A DNA stretch of 36,863 nucleotides from Phycisphaerales bacterium (GTDB lineage Bacteria > Planctomycetota > Phycisphaerae > Phycisphaerales > UBA1924), in contig JAUXUZ010000472.1 in the NCBI GenBank assembly GCA_030680655.1, forward strand, positions 1 through 36,863. Direction: 5' to 3'. The notes beneath the pieces are model-generated. The model did no database searches. It saw only the letters and a program-made list of their open reading frames with translations, and was not told the origin of the DNA. Each line of letters begins with the position of its first letter. Within the stretch, counting starts at the first letter, position 1. Positions 1-8,987 of the stretch are shown here, piece after piece. The translations under genes were made by a program, and so were the position numbers.

Positions 1-1632
<1,632 letters not shown>

Positions 1633-1768
1633 CGCGGTCCTCGGGGGGGTCTGGAGGGGCAATTCTGGGGCTGGACTGTCGGGCGCGCGGCCGTGCGCGC
1701 AAACTCCGCGACATTACGCACGCACCCGGCGGATGTCACGCCGGGGCGGGGCTGGTGCCAATGAAATG

Positions 1769-1800
1769 GGTCCTATGGGTCCTATACGACCCATAGGACC
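1769..1800. repeat. 13-bp perfect hairpin between the L,D-transpeptidase gene and carB
   Basis: GGTCCTATGGGTC (1769-1781) and GACCCATAGGACC (1788-1800) are exact reverse complements around a six-base loop. The left arm includes a partial direct repeat of TGGGTCCTA. It lies 54 bases past the stop of the minus-strand transpeptidase gene and could end that transcript, but no real T-run follows on either strand. A dispersed intergenic repeat is the alternative. Confidence 0.6.
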
Positions 1801-1853
1801 TATGGCTTGTAGTCAGTCCGCGGCGGGCGGGACGCCCACCCCGCCGTTTCAGA

Positions 1854-3185
1854 TCACGGCACGATCTTGACCGTCGAAAGCCGGTCGATCAGCAACTCGT
1901 AGACCATCTCAACATCGGCGGGTGCCAGGCGGATGCACCCCATGCTCTTCTGCTGACCGATCGAGTCGGTGTCGATGGTCCCGTGGATGCCGTAGCCGGT
2001 GAACTTGCGGGTGTTCTCGTCCACGCCCTCGAGCCCGATCCAGTGCTCGCCGATGGGGTTCTTTGCGTCGTCTGGCTGAAAGACCTCACCGGTGCGGGGG
2101 TTGACCCACTTGGGGTTGATCAGCTTGCTGTCAACGCGCACCACAAACGCTCCCTCGGGGGTGCCGTTGCTCTCGCCCAGCCCGACGGGGAACGAACGGA
2201 TGTACGTCCAGCCGGCTTCCTGGCCGTCGGGCCCGGGTGAGCTGCTCACGCCGGGGGGGCCGGCGTAGACGTCCATGCGGTAGCTGTTCTTGTGCACCAC
2301 CGCGTGCATCGGCTGGCGGACGATCTTGAGCTTCTGCCCGATCCGCAGCGCGTTCTCGCTGGGCATCTTGTTGATGCGCACCAGCAGACGCCAGTCGATC
2401 GGCAGGCCCTCCTTGCGGACGATGCGCCCGAGCGTCTCGCCGCTGGTCACCGCGTGCACGTCGGTGAGCGGGTCACCCTTGAAGGCGGTGGGGGAGAAGA
2501 AGAGCGTCTCGTTGACCTTGGCGATCTGAGCGCGGAGGGTGCTCCGCGACTCAAAGCCGAGCGCCGGGTTCATCAGCGCATCGTTGAGCAGCGTGCGTGC
2601 CTCGACCGGGCGGTTCTGCTGGATCAACTGGGCCGCCTGATCAACCAGCCCCTGCACGTTGCCGCCGCTGGTGGGGGCGAACCCAGACTTGGGATCGTTG
2701 AGCGGGTCGGCCGACGGCATCGCGGCGGCCGGAGAAGGAGGCACCGCGGCGGCGGGCTGCCCGCCGACGACGGGCGCAACGGGAGTCGCCGGAGGGGGTG
2801 TCTGCGTGCCCGACTGGGCGAGCAGGTCGTCCAGCGATGCGCCCGGCGCGGGCTTGGGCGCAAGCGCAGGCTCGTTGAGCGTGCGCATCGAGATGTTGGC
2901 AGGCGCCGGCTGAGCCTGGCCCAGCGGCTTGGCGGCAACATCGGGCGGCTGGTCGGCGGGGATAAACGTGTCAGACGGCGGCTGTGCCCCGTTGACTGTG
3001 GCGGGTGTGCCCGAGCCTGCCCGGAAGTAGAACCAGGCGCCGACGGCCACGGCCAGCGCCAATCCGGCGGCAAAGACCGGCTTGTGCCTGCGCACCAGGG
3101 CGACCAGAGCGCCCAACGGTGATGAGCCCGACGAGCCGGATGAGCGCCAGGTCTCGGCGCGGGACGTCTGCGAGGGAAGAGCCAT
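1854..3185 (-). CDS. Membrane-anchored LysM / YkuD-type L,D-transpeptidase
   Basis: Predicted to form L,D crosslinks in peptidoglycan or attach proteins to it, using an active-site cysteine in the periplasm. The ATG at 3185 is preferred because GGAGG lies five bases upstream; longer starts have no comparable site. The 443-residue product has one N-terminal membrane segment (about residues 34-53, KPVFAAGLALAVAVG), a long Pro/Ala-rich linker, a short helical repeat-like stretch, and a LysM-like motif (SGETLGRIVRKEG...LRIGQKLKIV). The C-terminal YkuD domain has GYGIHGT and SMGCIRL, placing the likely catalytic His at about 401 and Cys at about 417. It is followed by a 13-bp hairpin and then carB, and preceded by the folate cyclo-ligase gene, all on the same strand. 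The fold assignment is sure; the exact crosslink made is not. Confidence 0.9.
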   Translation of the reverse strand: MALPSQTSRAETWRSSGSSGSSPLGALVALVRRHKPVFAAGLALAVAVGAWFYFRAGSGTPATVNGAQPPSDTFIPADQPPDVAAKPLGQAQPAPANISMRTLNEPALAPKPAPGASLDDLLAQSGTQTPPPATPVAPVVGGQPAAAVPPSPAAAMPSADPLNDPKSGFAPTSGGNVQGLVDQAAQLIQQNRPVEARTLLNDALMNPALGFESRSTLRAQIAKVNETLFFSPTAFKGDPLTDVHAVTSGETLGRIVRKEGLPIDWRLLVRINKMPSENALRIGQKLKIVRQPMHAVVHKNSYRMDVYAGPPGVSSSPGPDGQEAGWTYIRSFPVGLGESNGTPEGAFVVRVDSKLINPKWVNPRTGEVFQPDDAKNPIGEHWIGLEGVDENTRKFTGYGIHGTIDTDSIGQQKSMGCIRLAPADVEMVYELLIDRLSTVKIVP

Positions 3186-3403
3186 TGAGGCCTCCATGAA
3201 GGGTCGTTCGACAGCGCGGGCGTTCCATCGCCCCGAGTCGGTCGATCCCACCCTGATCGGCCGCGTGGGAGGGTAGAACGTAGATTTTGCCCTTGGAAGA
3301 ACCTAAAGACGGCCCGGGCGGCTCTGATCGAGCGGTGCGGGATCAAACGGCGGCGCCCCGGCTGCACGGAAGTACCAACCGGTGATGCAAGGGCCATCCC
3401 CGT

Positions 3404-3988
3404 CTACGAACGCGCCTCGGGGGCAAACACAACTTCCGAGACCACTTCATCGTGCGGCAGCAGCGGGACCTCATCGACCCGCTGGCACCGGTAGCAGACC
3501 CCGATGCGGTGGTGGATCGGTATCTGGGCAAGGTAGCGGTCATAAAAACCGCCGCCGCGCCCCAATCGCACGCCCGTGGGCGAGAACGCCACCCCGGGCA
3601 CCACAACAAGGTGGATCGACGAGGCGTCGTAGACCAGCGCATCGTCGCGGGGCACGGTCAGGCCCCGGTGGTCTTTCACCAGGTCGCCCGGCCAGTCCTG
3701 CACCAGGGCGCCGACCATCGACCGCTCGTTCCAGTTGACGCGCGGCAGCAGCAGGGTCTTGCCGCGGGCGAGCGCGTGCTTGGCAACGGGCTCGATGCGG
3801 GGCTCGCCGTCGAGGGGGGCAAAGAGCAGCACCACGCGAGCGCGCTCGTAGAGGTCGAGTTTGATTATCTTCGCGCAGATGTCGGTCGATTCGGCCGCCT
3901 TCTGCTGCGGCGTCATGGCCGCAAGTGCAGCGCGCACCTTCGTGCGGAGCGCGGCCTTGACGGCTTCGGGGTCAGGCTTGCGGTTCAT
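3404..3988 (-). CDS. 5-formyltetrahydrofolate cyclo-ligase
   Basis: ATP-dependent conversion of 5-formyl-THF to 5,10-methenyl-THF in folate salvage, cytoplasmic. The 194-residue length matches the family. The signature PGVAFSPTGVRLGRGGGFYD lies near residue 150, and the N-terminal K/R-rich helix (ALRTKVRAALAAM) and LLFAPLDGEPRIEP fit the family. The ATG at 3988 was chosen because a GGAG box lies nine bases upstream and because longer starts would run far into rarA. The start overlaps the end of rarA by 17 bases, so the two are probably translationally coupled. In several bacteria this gene is called ygfA or fau. The pairing with rarA looks positional rather than functional. Confidence 0.93.
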   Translation of the reverse strand: MNRKPDPEAVKAALRTKVRAALAAMTPQQKAAESTDICAKIIKLDLYERARVVLLFAPLDGEPRIEPVAKHALARGKTLLLPRVNWNERSMVGALVQDWPGDLVKDHRGLTVPRDDALVYDASSIHLVVVPGVAFSPTGVRLGRGGGFYDRYLAQIPIHHRIGVCYRCQRVDEVPLLPHDEVVSEVVFAPEARS

Positions 3989-5456
3989 CGGGGGCAACTC
4001 CACCGCGGAGGCGGTCGCGCTCGGCACGCACGGCGTCGAGGCGCTCCTTGAGGAGTTTTTCGACACCGCGCTCGGTCGGCCTGTAGTAACGCCTGCTGAC
4101 GCCGAGGTAGTCCTGGCTCGTCACGCCGCCGACTTCGCCGGCGGCGCCACCGGTCTGTGCATCGTGGGCGTACCGGTACCCCTCACCCTTGCCCGAGCCC
4201 CCCTTCTGGTGCGACTTGCGGACGTTGCCGTCTTTGATGTGCACCGGCACGGCCACGGTGCGCCCCTGCTTGACGTCGGCCATCGCTTCGTCGATGGCGA
4301 GGTAGCTGGCGTTGCTCTTGGGTGCCAGGGCGAGGTAGATCGCGCACTGGCTCAGGATGATGCGGCACTCGGGCATGCCGACGCGTTCGGTGAGCGACCA
4401 CGCCGCCTCGGCCACCATGATGCCGCGGGGGTCGGCGTTGCCGATGTCCTCAGAGGCGAGAATGGCCAGCCGGCGGGCAATGAAACGCGGGTCCTCGCCT
4501 GCGTCGAGCATGCGGGCCATCCAGTAGACGGCGGCGTCGGGGTCGCTGCCGCGGACGGACTTGATCATCGCCGAGATGGTGTCGTAGTGCTCGTCGCCCG
4601 AGCCGTCGTAGACCGCGGCCTTCTGCTGGATGGACTCTTCGGCGACGGCGCGGGTGAGGTGGATGGGTACCTCCACGCTCCGCGTGGAGTCTTGTGTGTT
4701 CACCTCGCGGAGCGAGGTGGTACCCGAAGGCGCAGAGCTCAGCACCGCGACCTCAAGCGCTGTGAGCGCGCGCCGGGCGTCGCCGTCGCACAGCCGTGCC
4801 CAGACGGCGAGGGCTTCGTCGTCGGCCCGGATAGAGAGGTTGCCGTACCCGCGTTCCTTGTCGCCGATCGCGCGCCGCAGCAGCCCGGTGATGTCCTCTT
4901 CGGTCAGGGGTTCAAAGCGCAGCAGCGTGCTGCGGCTCACCAGCGCAGAATTGACGGCGAAGAGCGGGTTCTCGGTTGTAGCGCCGACGAGGATGATCAC
5001 GCCGCGCTCCACCTCGCCCAGCAGCACATCCTGCTGCGACTTGGAGAAGCGGTGGATCTCGTCAAGGAAGAGGATCGTCGATTTCCCGGCGTCACCCTGC
5101 GCCGAGCCGTCGCCGATGCGGCGCTCCGCCTGCGCGATGATCTCGCGGATGCGCGCGACGCCGACGCTCGAGGCGTTCTCTCGCTCGACGGGCCGGCCCA
5201 TCACGCGGGCGATGACCTCGGCGAGGGTGGTCTTGCCCGTGCCGGGAGGGCCGTACAGGAGCAGGCTGGTGAGCTTGTCGGCGGCGATCATGCGGCGGAG
5301 GAGCTTCCCCTCGCCGAGGATGTGCTGCTGCCCGGCGAACTCGTCGAGGGTGCGCGGGCGCATGCGGACCGCCAGCGGCTCAACCGCTCTGACACGCTGA
5401 TGCCGGCGCTGGGCCCACAGGTCAGACACGCGGGGAGCGTAGACGGCTCTCCCCAT
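3972..5456 (-). CDS. rarA: Replication-associated recombination protein A (RarA/MgsA AAA+ ATPase)
   Basis: Clamp-loader-like AAA+ ATPase that acts at stalled replication forks. Walker A GPPGTGKTT is at about residues 69-77, Walker B ILFLDEIHRF follows, then sensor GATTEN and arginine-finger region SALVSRSTLLRF. The C-terminal tetramerisation domain contains ISAMIKSVRGSDPDAAVYWM, ASEDIGNADPR and APKSNASY, all typical of RarA. The ATG at 5456 follows a purine-rich AGGAAAGGGGGA, which decides the start; 494 residues is slightly long for the family. Residues about 245-265 come from an in-frame palindromic element placed in the linker between the AAA+ lid (NTERM part ending TALEVAVLSS) and the C-terminal domain. 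Divergent from the synthase gene at 5482 with a 25-base gap; the following folate gene overlaps its end. Confidence 0.94.
   Translation of the reverse strand: MGRAVYAPRVSDLWAQRRHQRVRAVEPLAVRMRPRTLDEFAGQQHILGEGKLLRRMIAADKLTSLLLYGPPGTGKTTLAEVIARVMGRPVERENASSVGVARIREIIAQAERRIGDGSAQGDAGKSTILFLDEIHRFSKSQQDVLLGEVERGVIILVGATTENPLFAVNSALVSRSTLLRFEPLTEEDITGLLRRAIGDKERGYGNLSIRADDEALAVWARLCDGDARRALTALEVAVLSSAPSGTTSLREVNTQDSTRSVEVPIHLTRAVAEESIQQKAAVYDGSGDEHYDTISAMIKSVRGSDPDAAVYWMARMLDAGEDPRFIARRLAILASEDIGNADPRGIMVAEAAWSLTERVGMPECRIILSQCAIYLALAPKSNASYLAIDEAMADVKQGRTVAVPVHIKDGNVRKSHQKGGSGKGEGYRYAHDAQTGGAAGEVGGVTSQDYLGVSRRYYRPTERGVEKLLKERLDAVRAERDRLRGGVAPDEPQA
4665..4725. repeat. Palindromic element with TCC/GGA triloop hairpins, inside rarA
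   Basis: Two perfect 8-bp hairpins, CTCCACGC-TCC-GCGTGGAG (4671-4689) and CACCTCGC-GGA-GCGAGGTG (4701-4719), are separated by eleven bases. They are enclosed by GGGTACC (4665-4671) and GGTACCC (4719-4725). Loops are three bases closed by C-G, exactly as in the carB element at 225-331. It is read through in frame by rarA. Confidence 0.85.
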
Positions 5457-5481
5457 TCCCCCTTTCCTACCCTGCATCCCC

Positions 5482-6813
5482 ATGGCCCGCTCTGTCGTTA
5501 TCACCGGTCTCGGCGTTGTCTCACCCTTTGGGGCGGGCGCTGCGGCGTTCTGGCAGGGGCTTGTGGAGGGCAAGTCGGCGGTGGTGCCGATCACCCGCTT
5601 CGACCCTTCGGGGTTCGCGTGCAGGCTGGGGGGTGAGGTCACCGGTTTCTCGGCCAAGGACTCGGTCCCCAAGCACTACCGCAAAGCGGTCAAGGTGATG
5701 GCCCGTGACATCGAGCTGGCGGTGGGCGCCGCGAAGGAAGCGTGCGAGGACGCGAAGCTGGTGACGCGCGGCACGTTGGCTGAAGACTCGACCGATCCAA
5801 CCACCTACCCGGGCGCGCGGATGGGCTGCCACATCGGCGCGGGCTTGATCTCCGCCGAGAGCGACGAGCTGACCGCGGCGTTCGCAACCGCCCGCGGCGA
5901 GGATGGGGCGGTCGACCTGTCGGCCTGGGGCTCGCGCGGGATGGAGAACCTCACGCCCCTGTGGATGCTCAAGTACCTCCCCAACATGCTGGCGTGCCAC
6001 GTCACGATCATCCACGGGTGCGAGGGCCCGAGCAACACGATCACCTGCGCCGAAGCGTCGGGCCTCCTGAGCGTGGCCGAGAGCGCGCGCGTCATCGAAC
6101 GCGGCGCTGCGGACATCTGCTTCAGCGGATCGGCCGAGAGCAAGCTGAGCCTGATGGGCATGGTGCGCACGCAGTACGCGGGGCGGCTGGGAACGGCCGG
6201 CACCGGCGAGGCGACCAGCGGGGGCCAGTGCGTGAAGGCGTTCGATCCGGCGGGCGCGTGCGGCGCACCCGCGGAAGGGGGCGCGATCCTCATCCTTGAA
6301 GAGGCGGCCTCGGCCGCCCGGCGCGGCGTGCCGGTGTATGCACGCATCAGCGGGACCGGCGCGGGTCATTCCGCGCGTCGGCCGTACGAGGGCGACGGAC
6401 AGCCCGACCTTGGCCTGCAGGCCGCGATCGAGAACGCGCTGGATGATGCTGGCCTGACCCCCGCCGACATCGACGCGCTGGTGCTGATGGGAACGGGCGT
6501 CGCGGGCATTGACCTCGCCGAGGCCGGCGCGGTGAGCGCGGTGTTCGGCGCAAAGGCCGCGACGCTGCCGGTCGTCACGCTGGGGGCGGCCATCGGCAAC
6601 ACCATGGCGGGCAACGCCAGCCTGCTGGCCGCGGCGGGTGCGCTGTGCGTCAGGCACCAGCGCGTGCCAGCGCGGCTGAACGCCGGGAGCCCGGTGCTGG
6701 CGGGCGCAAAGGGGGATTCTGCCGCCATGAAGATCAAGCACGTGCTGGTGGCGACGTCGAGCCTGGGCGGGCAGAACGCCGCGGCGGTGCTGTCAGACCC
6801 AGGGCTCCAATAA
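5482..6813 (+). CDS. Beta-ketoacyl-ACP synthase homologue lacking the two catalytic histidines
   Basis: A thiolase-fold condensing enzyme of the KAS II/FabF type by its start (RSVVITGLGVVSPFGAG) and overall order, 443 residues. The nucleophile block reads TITCAEASGLL with Cys about 189. The usual first histidine motif (HGTGT) is replaced by LMGTGVAG, and the second (KSxxGHxxGAAG) by VTLGAAIGNTMAG, so both histidines of the Cys-His-His triad are absent. Such proteins cannot perform a normal decarboxylative condensation by the known mechanism. A chain-length-factor-like partner for the intact synthase at 7451-8779, or a different acyl transfer, is plausible inference. No Shine-Dalgarno sequence precedes the ATG (only C-rich sequence), so the message may be leaderless. 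It is divergent from rarA and followed by the GxxExxY gene. Confidence 0.85.
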   Translation: MARSVVITGLGVVSPFGAGAAAFWQGLVEGKSAVVPITRFDPSGFACRLGGEVTGFSAKDSVPKHYRKAVKVMARDIELAVGAAKEACEDAKLVTRGTLAEDSTDPTTYPGARMGCHIGAGLISAESDELTAAFATARGEDGAVDLSAWGSRGMENLTPLWMLKYLPNMLACHVTIIHGCEGPSNTITCAEASGLLSVAESARVIERGAADICFSGSAESKLSLMGMVRTQYAGRLGTAGTGEATSGGQCVKAFDPAGACGAPAEGGAILILEEAASAARRGVPVYARISGTGAGHSARRPYEGDGQPDLGLQAAIENALDDAGLTPADIDALVLMGTGVAGIDLAEAGAVSAVFGAKAATLPVVTLGAAIGNTMAGNASLLAAAGALCVRHQRVPARLNAGSPVLAGAKGDSAAMKIKHVLVATSSLGGQNAAAVLSDPGLQ

Positions 6814-6888
6814 TCAAGCCGGCCGGCCGCTGGCTGTTCACCCGTTCCCGGTTCAGTGACCGCTCACAGCTTCTACAGGAGACTTCGC

Positions 6889-7419
6889 ATGTACGACGAA
6901 CGCAGGCGCACCGGACCTTCATCAGGCAGCGGACCCGGAGGGGGAGGCAGGCGCGGCGTGCCGCTCTCGGAGCTCGACCCAGCGCTCACGGCCGTCTCGC
7001 ACAAGGTCATCGGCTGCGCGCGCGATGTGCACGTGACGATGGGCCAGGGCCACGACAAGGCGGTCTACATCGAAGCGCTGAAGAAGGAGTTCGCGACCCA
7101 GGGCATCGCCTTTGAGGCCGGGGTCTCCTTCCCCGTAAAGTTCAAGGACCACGCTGTCGGATCAACGGGGACGGACCTGTACGTTGACGGCCGGTTCCTC
7201 ATTGAGGTCCTGAGCCAGCCGGGCGAGGTCGACTCGTGGCAGCGGCTGCAGCTCCGCGCCAAGCTCAAGGCCGCGGACGTTGACCTGGGCCTGATCCTCA
7301 ACTTCGGCGGGCGGCTGATGAAGGACGGTCTGGTGCGCGTGCTGAACCCCGACAAGATCAAGGGTCTGCAGGGCGAAGGCGATGCGCCCGCCGGCGACTT
7401 TGACGGGAACCTGCATTGA
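6889..7419 (+). CDS. GxxExxY-family protein with altered catalytic-type motifs
   Basis: The 176-residue product matches the GxxExxY family, small proteins with a PD-(D/E)xK nuclease-like fold that are common in planctomycetes and whose role is unknown. The defining region reads GHDKAVYIEALKKEF, where the family Glu is Lys. The later motif, normally DLxVxxxxxVELK, reads DLYVDGRFLIEVL, so the terminal Lys is Leu. A Gly/Ser/Pro-rich tail of about 25 residues precedes the domain. The ATG at 6889 has AGGAGA eight bases upstream. It lies between two synthase genes on the same strand, 75 bases after the first and 31 bases before the second, so it is probably co-transcribed. Function is not recognised; loss of the motif residues argues against nuclease activity. 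Confidence 0.8.
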   Translation: MYDERRRTGPSSGSGPGGGGRRGVPLSELDPALTAVSHKVIGCARDVHVTMGQGHDKAVYIEALKKEFATQGIAFEAGVSFPVKFKDHAVGSTGTDLYVDGRFLIEVLSQPGEVDSWQRLQLRAKLKAADVDLGLILNFGGRLMKDGLVRVLNPDKIKGLQGEGDAPAGDFDGNLH

Positions 7420-7450
7420 CCGGCAAGGCACCAGCGAGGGCAGCAGAGCG

Positions 7451-8779
7451 ATGAGCCGCAAGGTTGTCATCACGGGCATGGGTTGGATCACCCCGCTGGG
7501 GCACGACGTGCTCACGGTGTGGGATGCGCTGCTGAAAGGGCAGTGCGGCATGGGCGCGGTCGAGCGCTTCGACGCCCGCTCGTTCCGCACGAACTTCGCC
7601 TCGCAGGTGAAGGGGTTCAACCTGAAGAACTTCATGCCCGCCGGCGATGCCGAGTCCCACGCCGACGCGACGATGAGCTCGAAGTTCGCGCTGGCCGCAG
7701 CGCGTCAGGCCGTGCGTCAGGCCGGGCTTGACAAGAGCGGCTCGTTCAACCCGCGTCGCTTCGGGATCTACCTCGGCGCGGGCGAGGGTGCGATGGACTT
7801 CGCCAACTACTCCGCCTCGCACCTTGCGGGTTGGAACGAGCAGACCCGGCGCGTCGAGGGCAAGCCCTTCGCCCAGGCGGCCCTGCAGCGCCTGACCGTG
7901 CCGTGCGAGACGGAGCAGGAGCCCAACCTCACGGTGAGCCACGTCGCGTGGGACCTGGGCATCCGCGGGCCGGCGAGCAACTGCATGACGGCCTGCGCCG
8001 CCAGCACGCAGGCGATCGGTGAGGCGCTGGAGCTCATCCGCCGCGGCGATGCCGATGTGATGCTCGCCGGCGGCGCCCACTCGATGATCCACCCCCTGGG
8101 CATGACCGGCTTCATCCGCCTCACTGCCATGAGCCAGCGCCGCGACGACCCGCAGACGGCGGCCCGCCCCTTCGACGCCACCCGCGACGGCTTCGTGATG
8201 GGTGAAGGCGCGGCGATGGTCGTGCTCGAGAGCGAGGACCACGCCAAAGCGCGCGGCGCCACGCCCCTGGCCGAGGTCGCCGGGTACGGCAGCACCGCCG
8301 ATGCGTTCCGCATCACCGACATCGCCCCCGAGCACCGCGGCGCGCAGGAGAGCATCAAGGCGGCGCTGCGCCAGGCGGGCGTCGACCCGCGCGAGCCTGG
8401 CGCCGGCGGGCGCTCGAGCGTCCACTACTTCTGCGCACACGGCACCGGCACCAAAGAGAACGACAAGCTCGAGACCGCCGCCGTCAAAGCAGTCTTCGGA
8501 CCCCTGGCGCCCTCGGTGCCGTTCTCGAGCGTCAAGAGCATGCTGGGCCACCTGATTCAGGCTGCGGGCGCGGCGGGGGCCATCGTCTGCGTACAGGCCA
8601 TCCGCACCGGCTGGGTGCCGCCGACGATCAACCTGCACCACCCCGACCCGCTCTGCGACCTCGACCACGTGCCAAACGTCGCCCGCGACCTCAACCCGGT
8701 CGGTGGTGTGAGGGTCTGCCTGAACAACTCCGCCGGTTTCGGCGGCCAGAACGACACCATCTGCATCCGCGCCGTGTGA
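7451..8779 (+). CDS. Beta-ketoacyl-ACP synthase II (FabF type) with full Cys-His-His triad
   Basis: Catalyses elongating condensation of malonyl-ACP with acyl-ACP. The 442-residue protein starts SRKVVITGMGWITPLG and carries Cys182 in MTACAAST, His330 in CAHGTGTKEND and His367 in KSMLGHLIQAAGA, plus the C-terminal NNSAGFGGQN. The ATG at 7451 is preferred over upstream starts that lack homology; only a weak GAGGG box is visible. It is the intact member of a pair with the histidine-less homologue at 5482. No acyl carrier protein, ketoreductase or malonyl transferase is adjacent, so this is not the housekeeping fab cluster. A specialised fatty acid or polyketide-like product is possible but not shown. 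Confidence 0.9.
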   Translation: MSRKVVITGMGWITPLGHDVLTVWDALLKGQCGMGAVERFDARSFRTNFASQVKGFNLKNFMPAGDAESHADATMSSKFALAAARQAVRQAGLDKSGSFNPRRFGIYLGAGEGAMDFANYSASHLAGWNEQTRRVEGKPFAQAALQRLTVPCETEQEPNLTVSHVAWDLGIRGPASNCMTACAASTQAIGEALELIRRGDADVMLAGGAHSMIHPLGMTGFIRLTAMSQRRDDPQTAARPFDATRDGFVMGEGAAMVVLESEDHAKARGATPLAEVAGYGSTADAFRITDIAPEHRGAQESIKAALRQAGVDPREPGAGGRSSVHYFCAHGTGTKENDKLETAAVKAVFGPLAPSVPFSSVKSMLGHLIQAAGAAGAIVCVQAIRTGWVPPTINLHHPDPLCDLDHVPNVARDLNPVGGVRVCLNNSAGFGGQNDTICIRAV

Positions 8780-8987
8780 GCGGCCCTCGGCCGCGCAGCG
8801 CTGCCGCCGCTGCCGCCGGTGCGGCGCGCGGCCGTGGGTCACCGTGGTTATCAGCCCGATGCACCCTGTTTCGATGCCCCGCGGCAGCGTTCCGCGCAGG
8901 CGTTACAGGTTAACAGTGAAGATCGAACGGTCGGTTGCCCCTCACTCCATGTGTATTGGAAGGTTGCGCATCGGAGGAGCAATCACC
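8780..8987. other. Intergenic spacer with GC-rich hairpin
   Basis: Directly after the synthase stop a 6-bp hairpin GCGGCC-CTC-GGCCGC lies at 8780-8794 within a very GC-rich stretch that can also form a longer imperfect stem. No T-run follows, so termination is uncertain. The remainder has no gene. GGAGGAGC near 8973 is the ribosome site for the next gene. No convincing sigma-70 promoter was found. Confidence 0.4.

Noticed and set aside
3186..3251. Longer start for the L,D-transpeptidase at 3251
   Set aside because: The extra 22 residues lack a ribosome site and family similarity, while ATG 3185 has GGAGG five bases upstream.
5457..5672. Longer start for rarA at 5672
   Set aside because: The extension overlaps the start of the divergent synthase gene and reads low-complexity Pro/Ala sequence.
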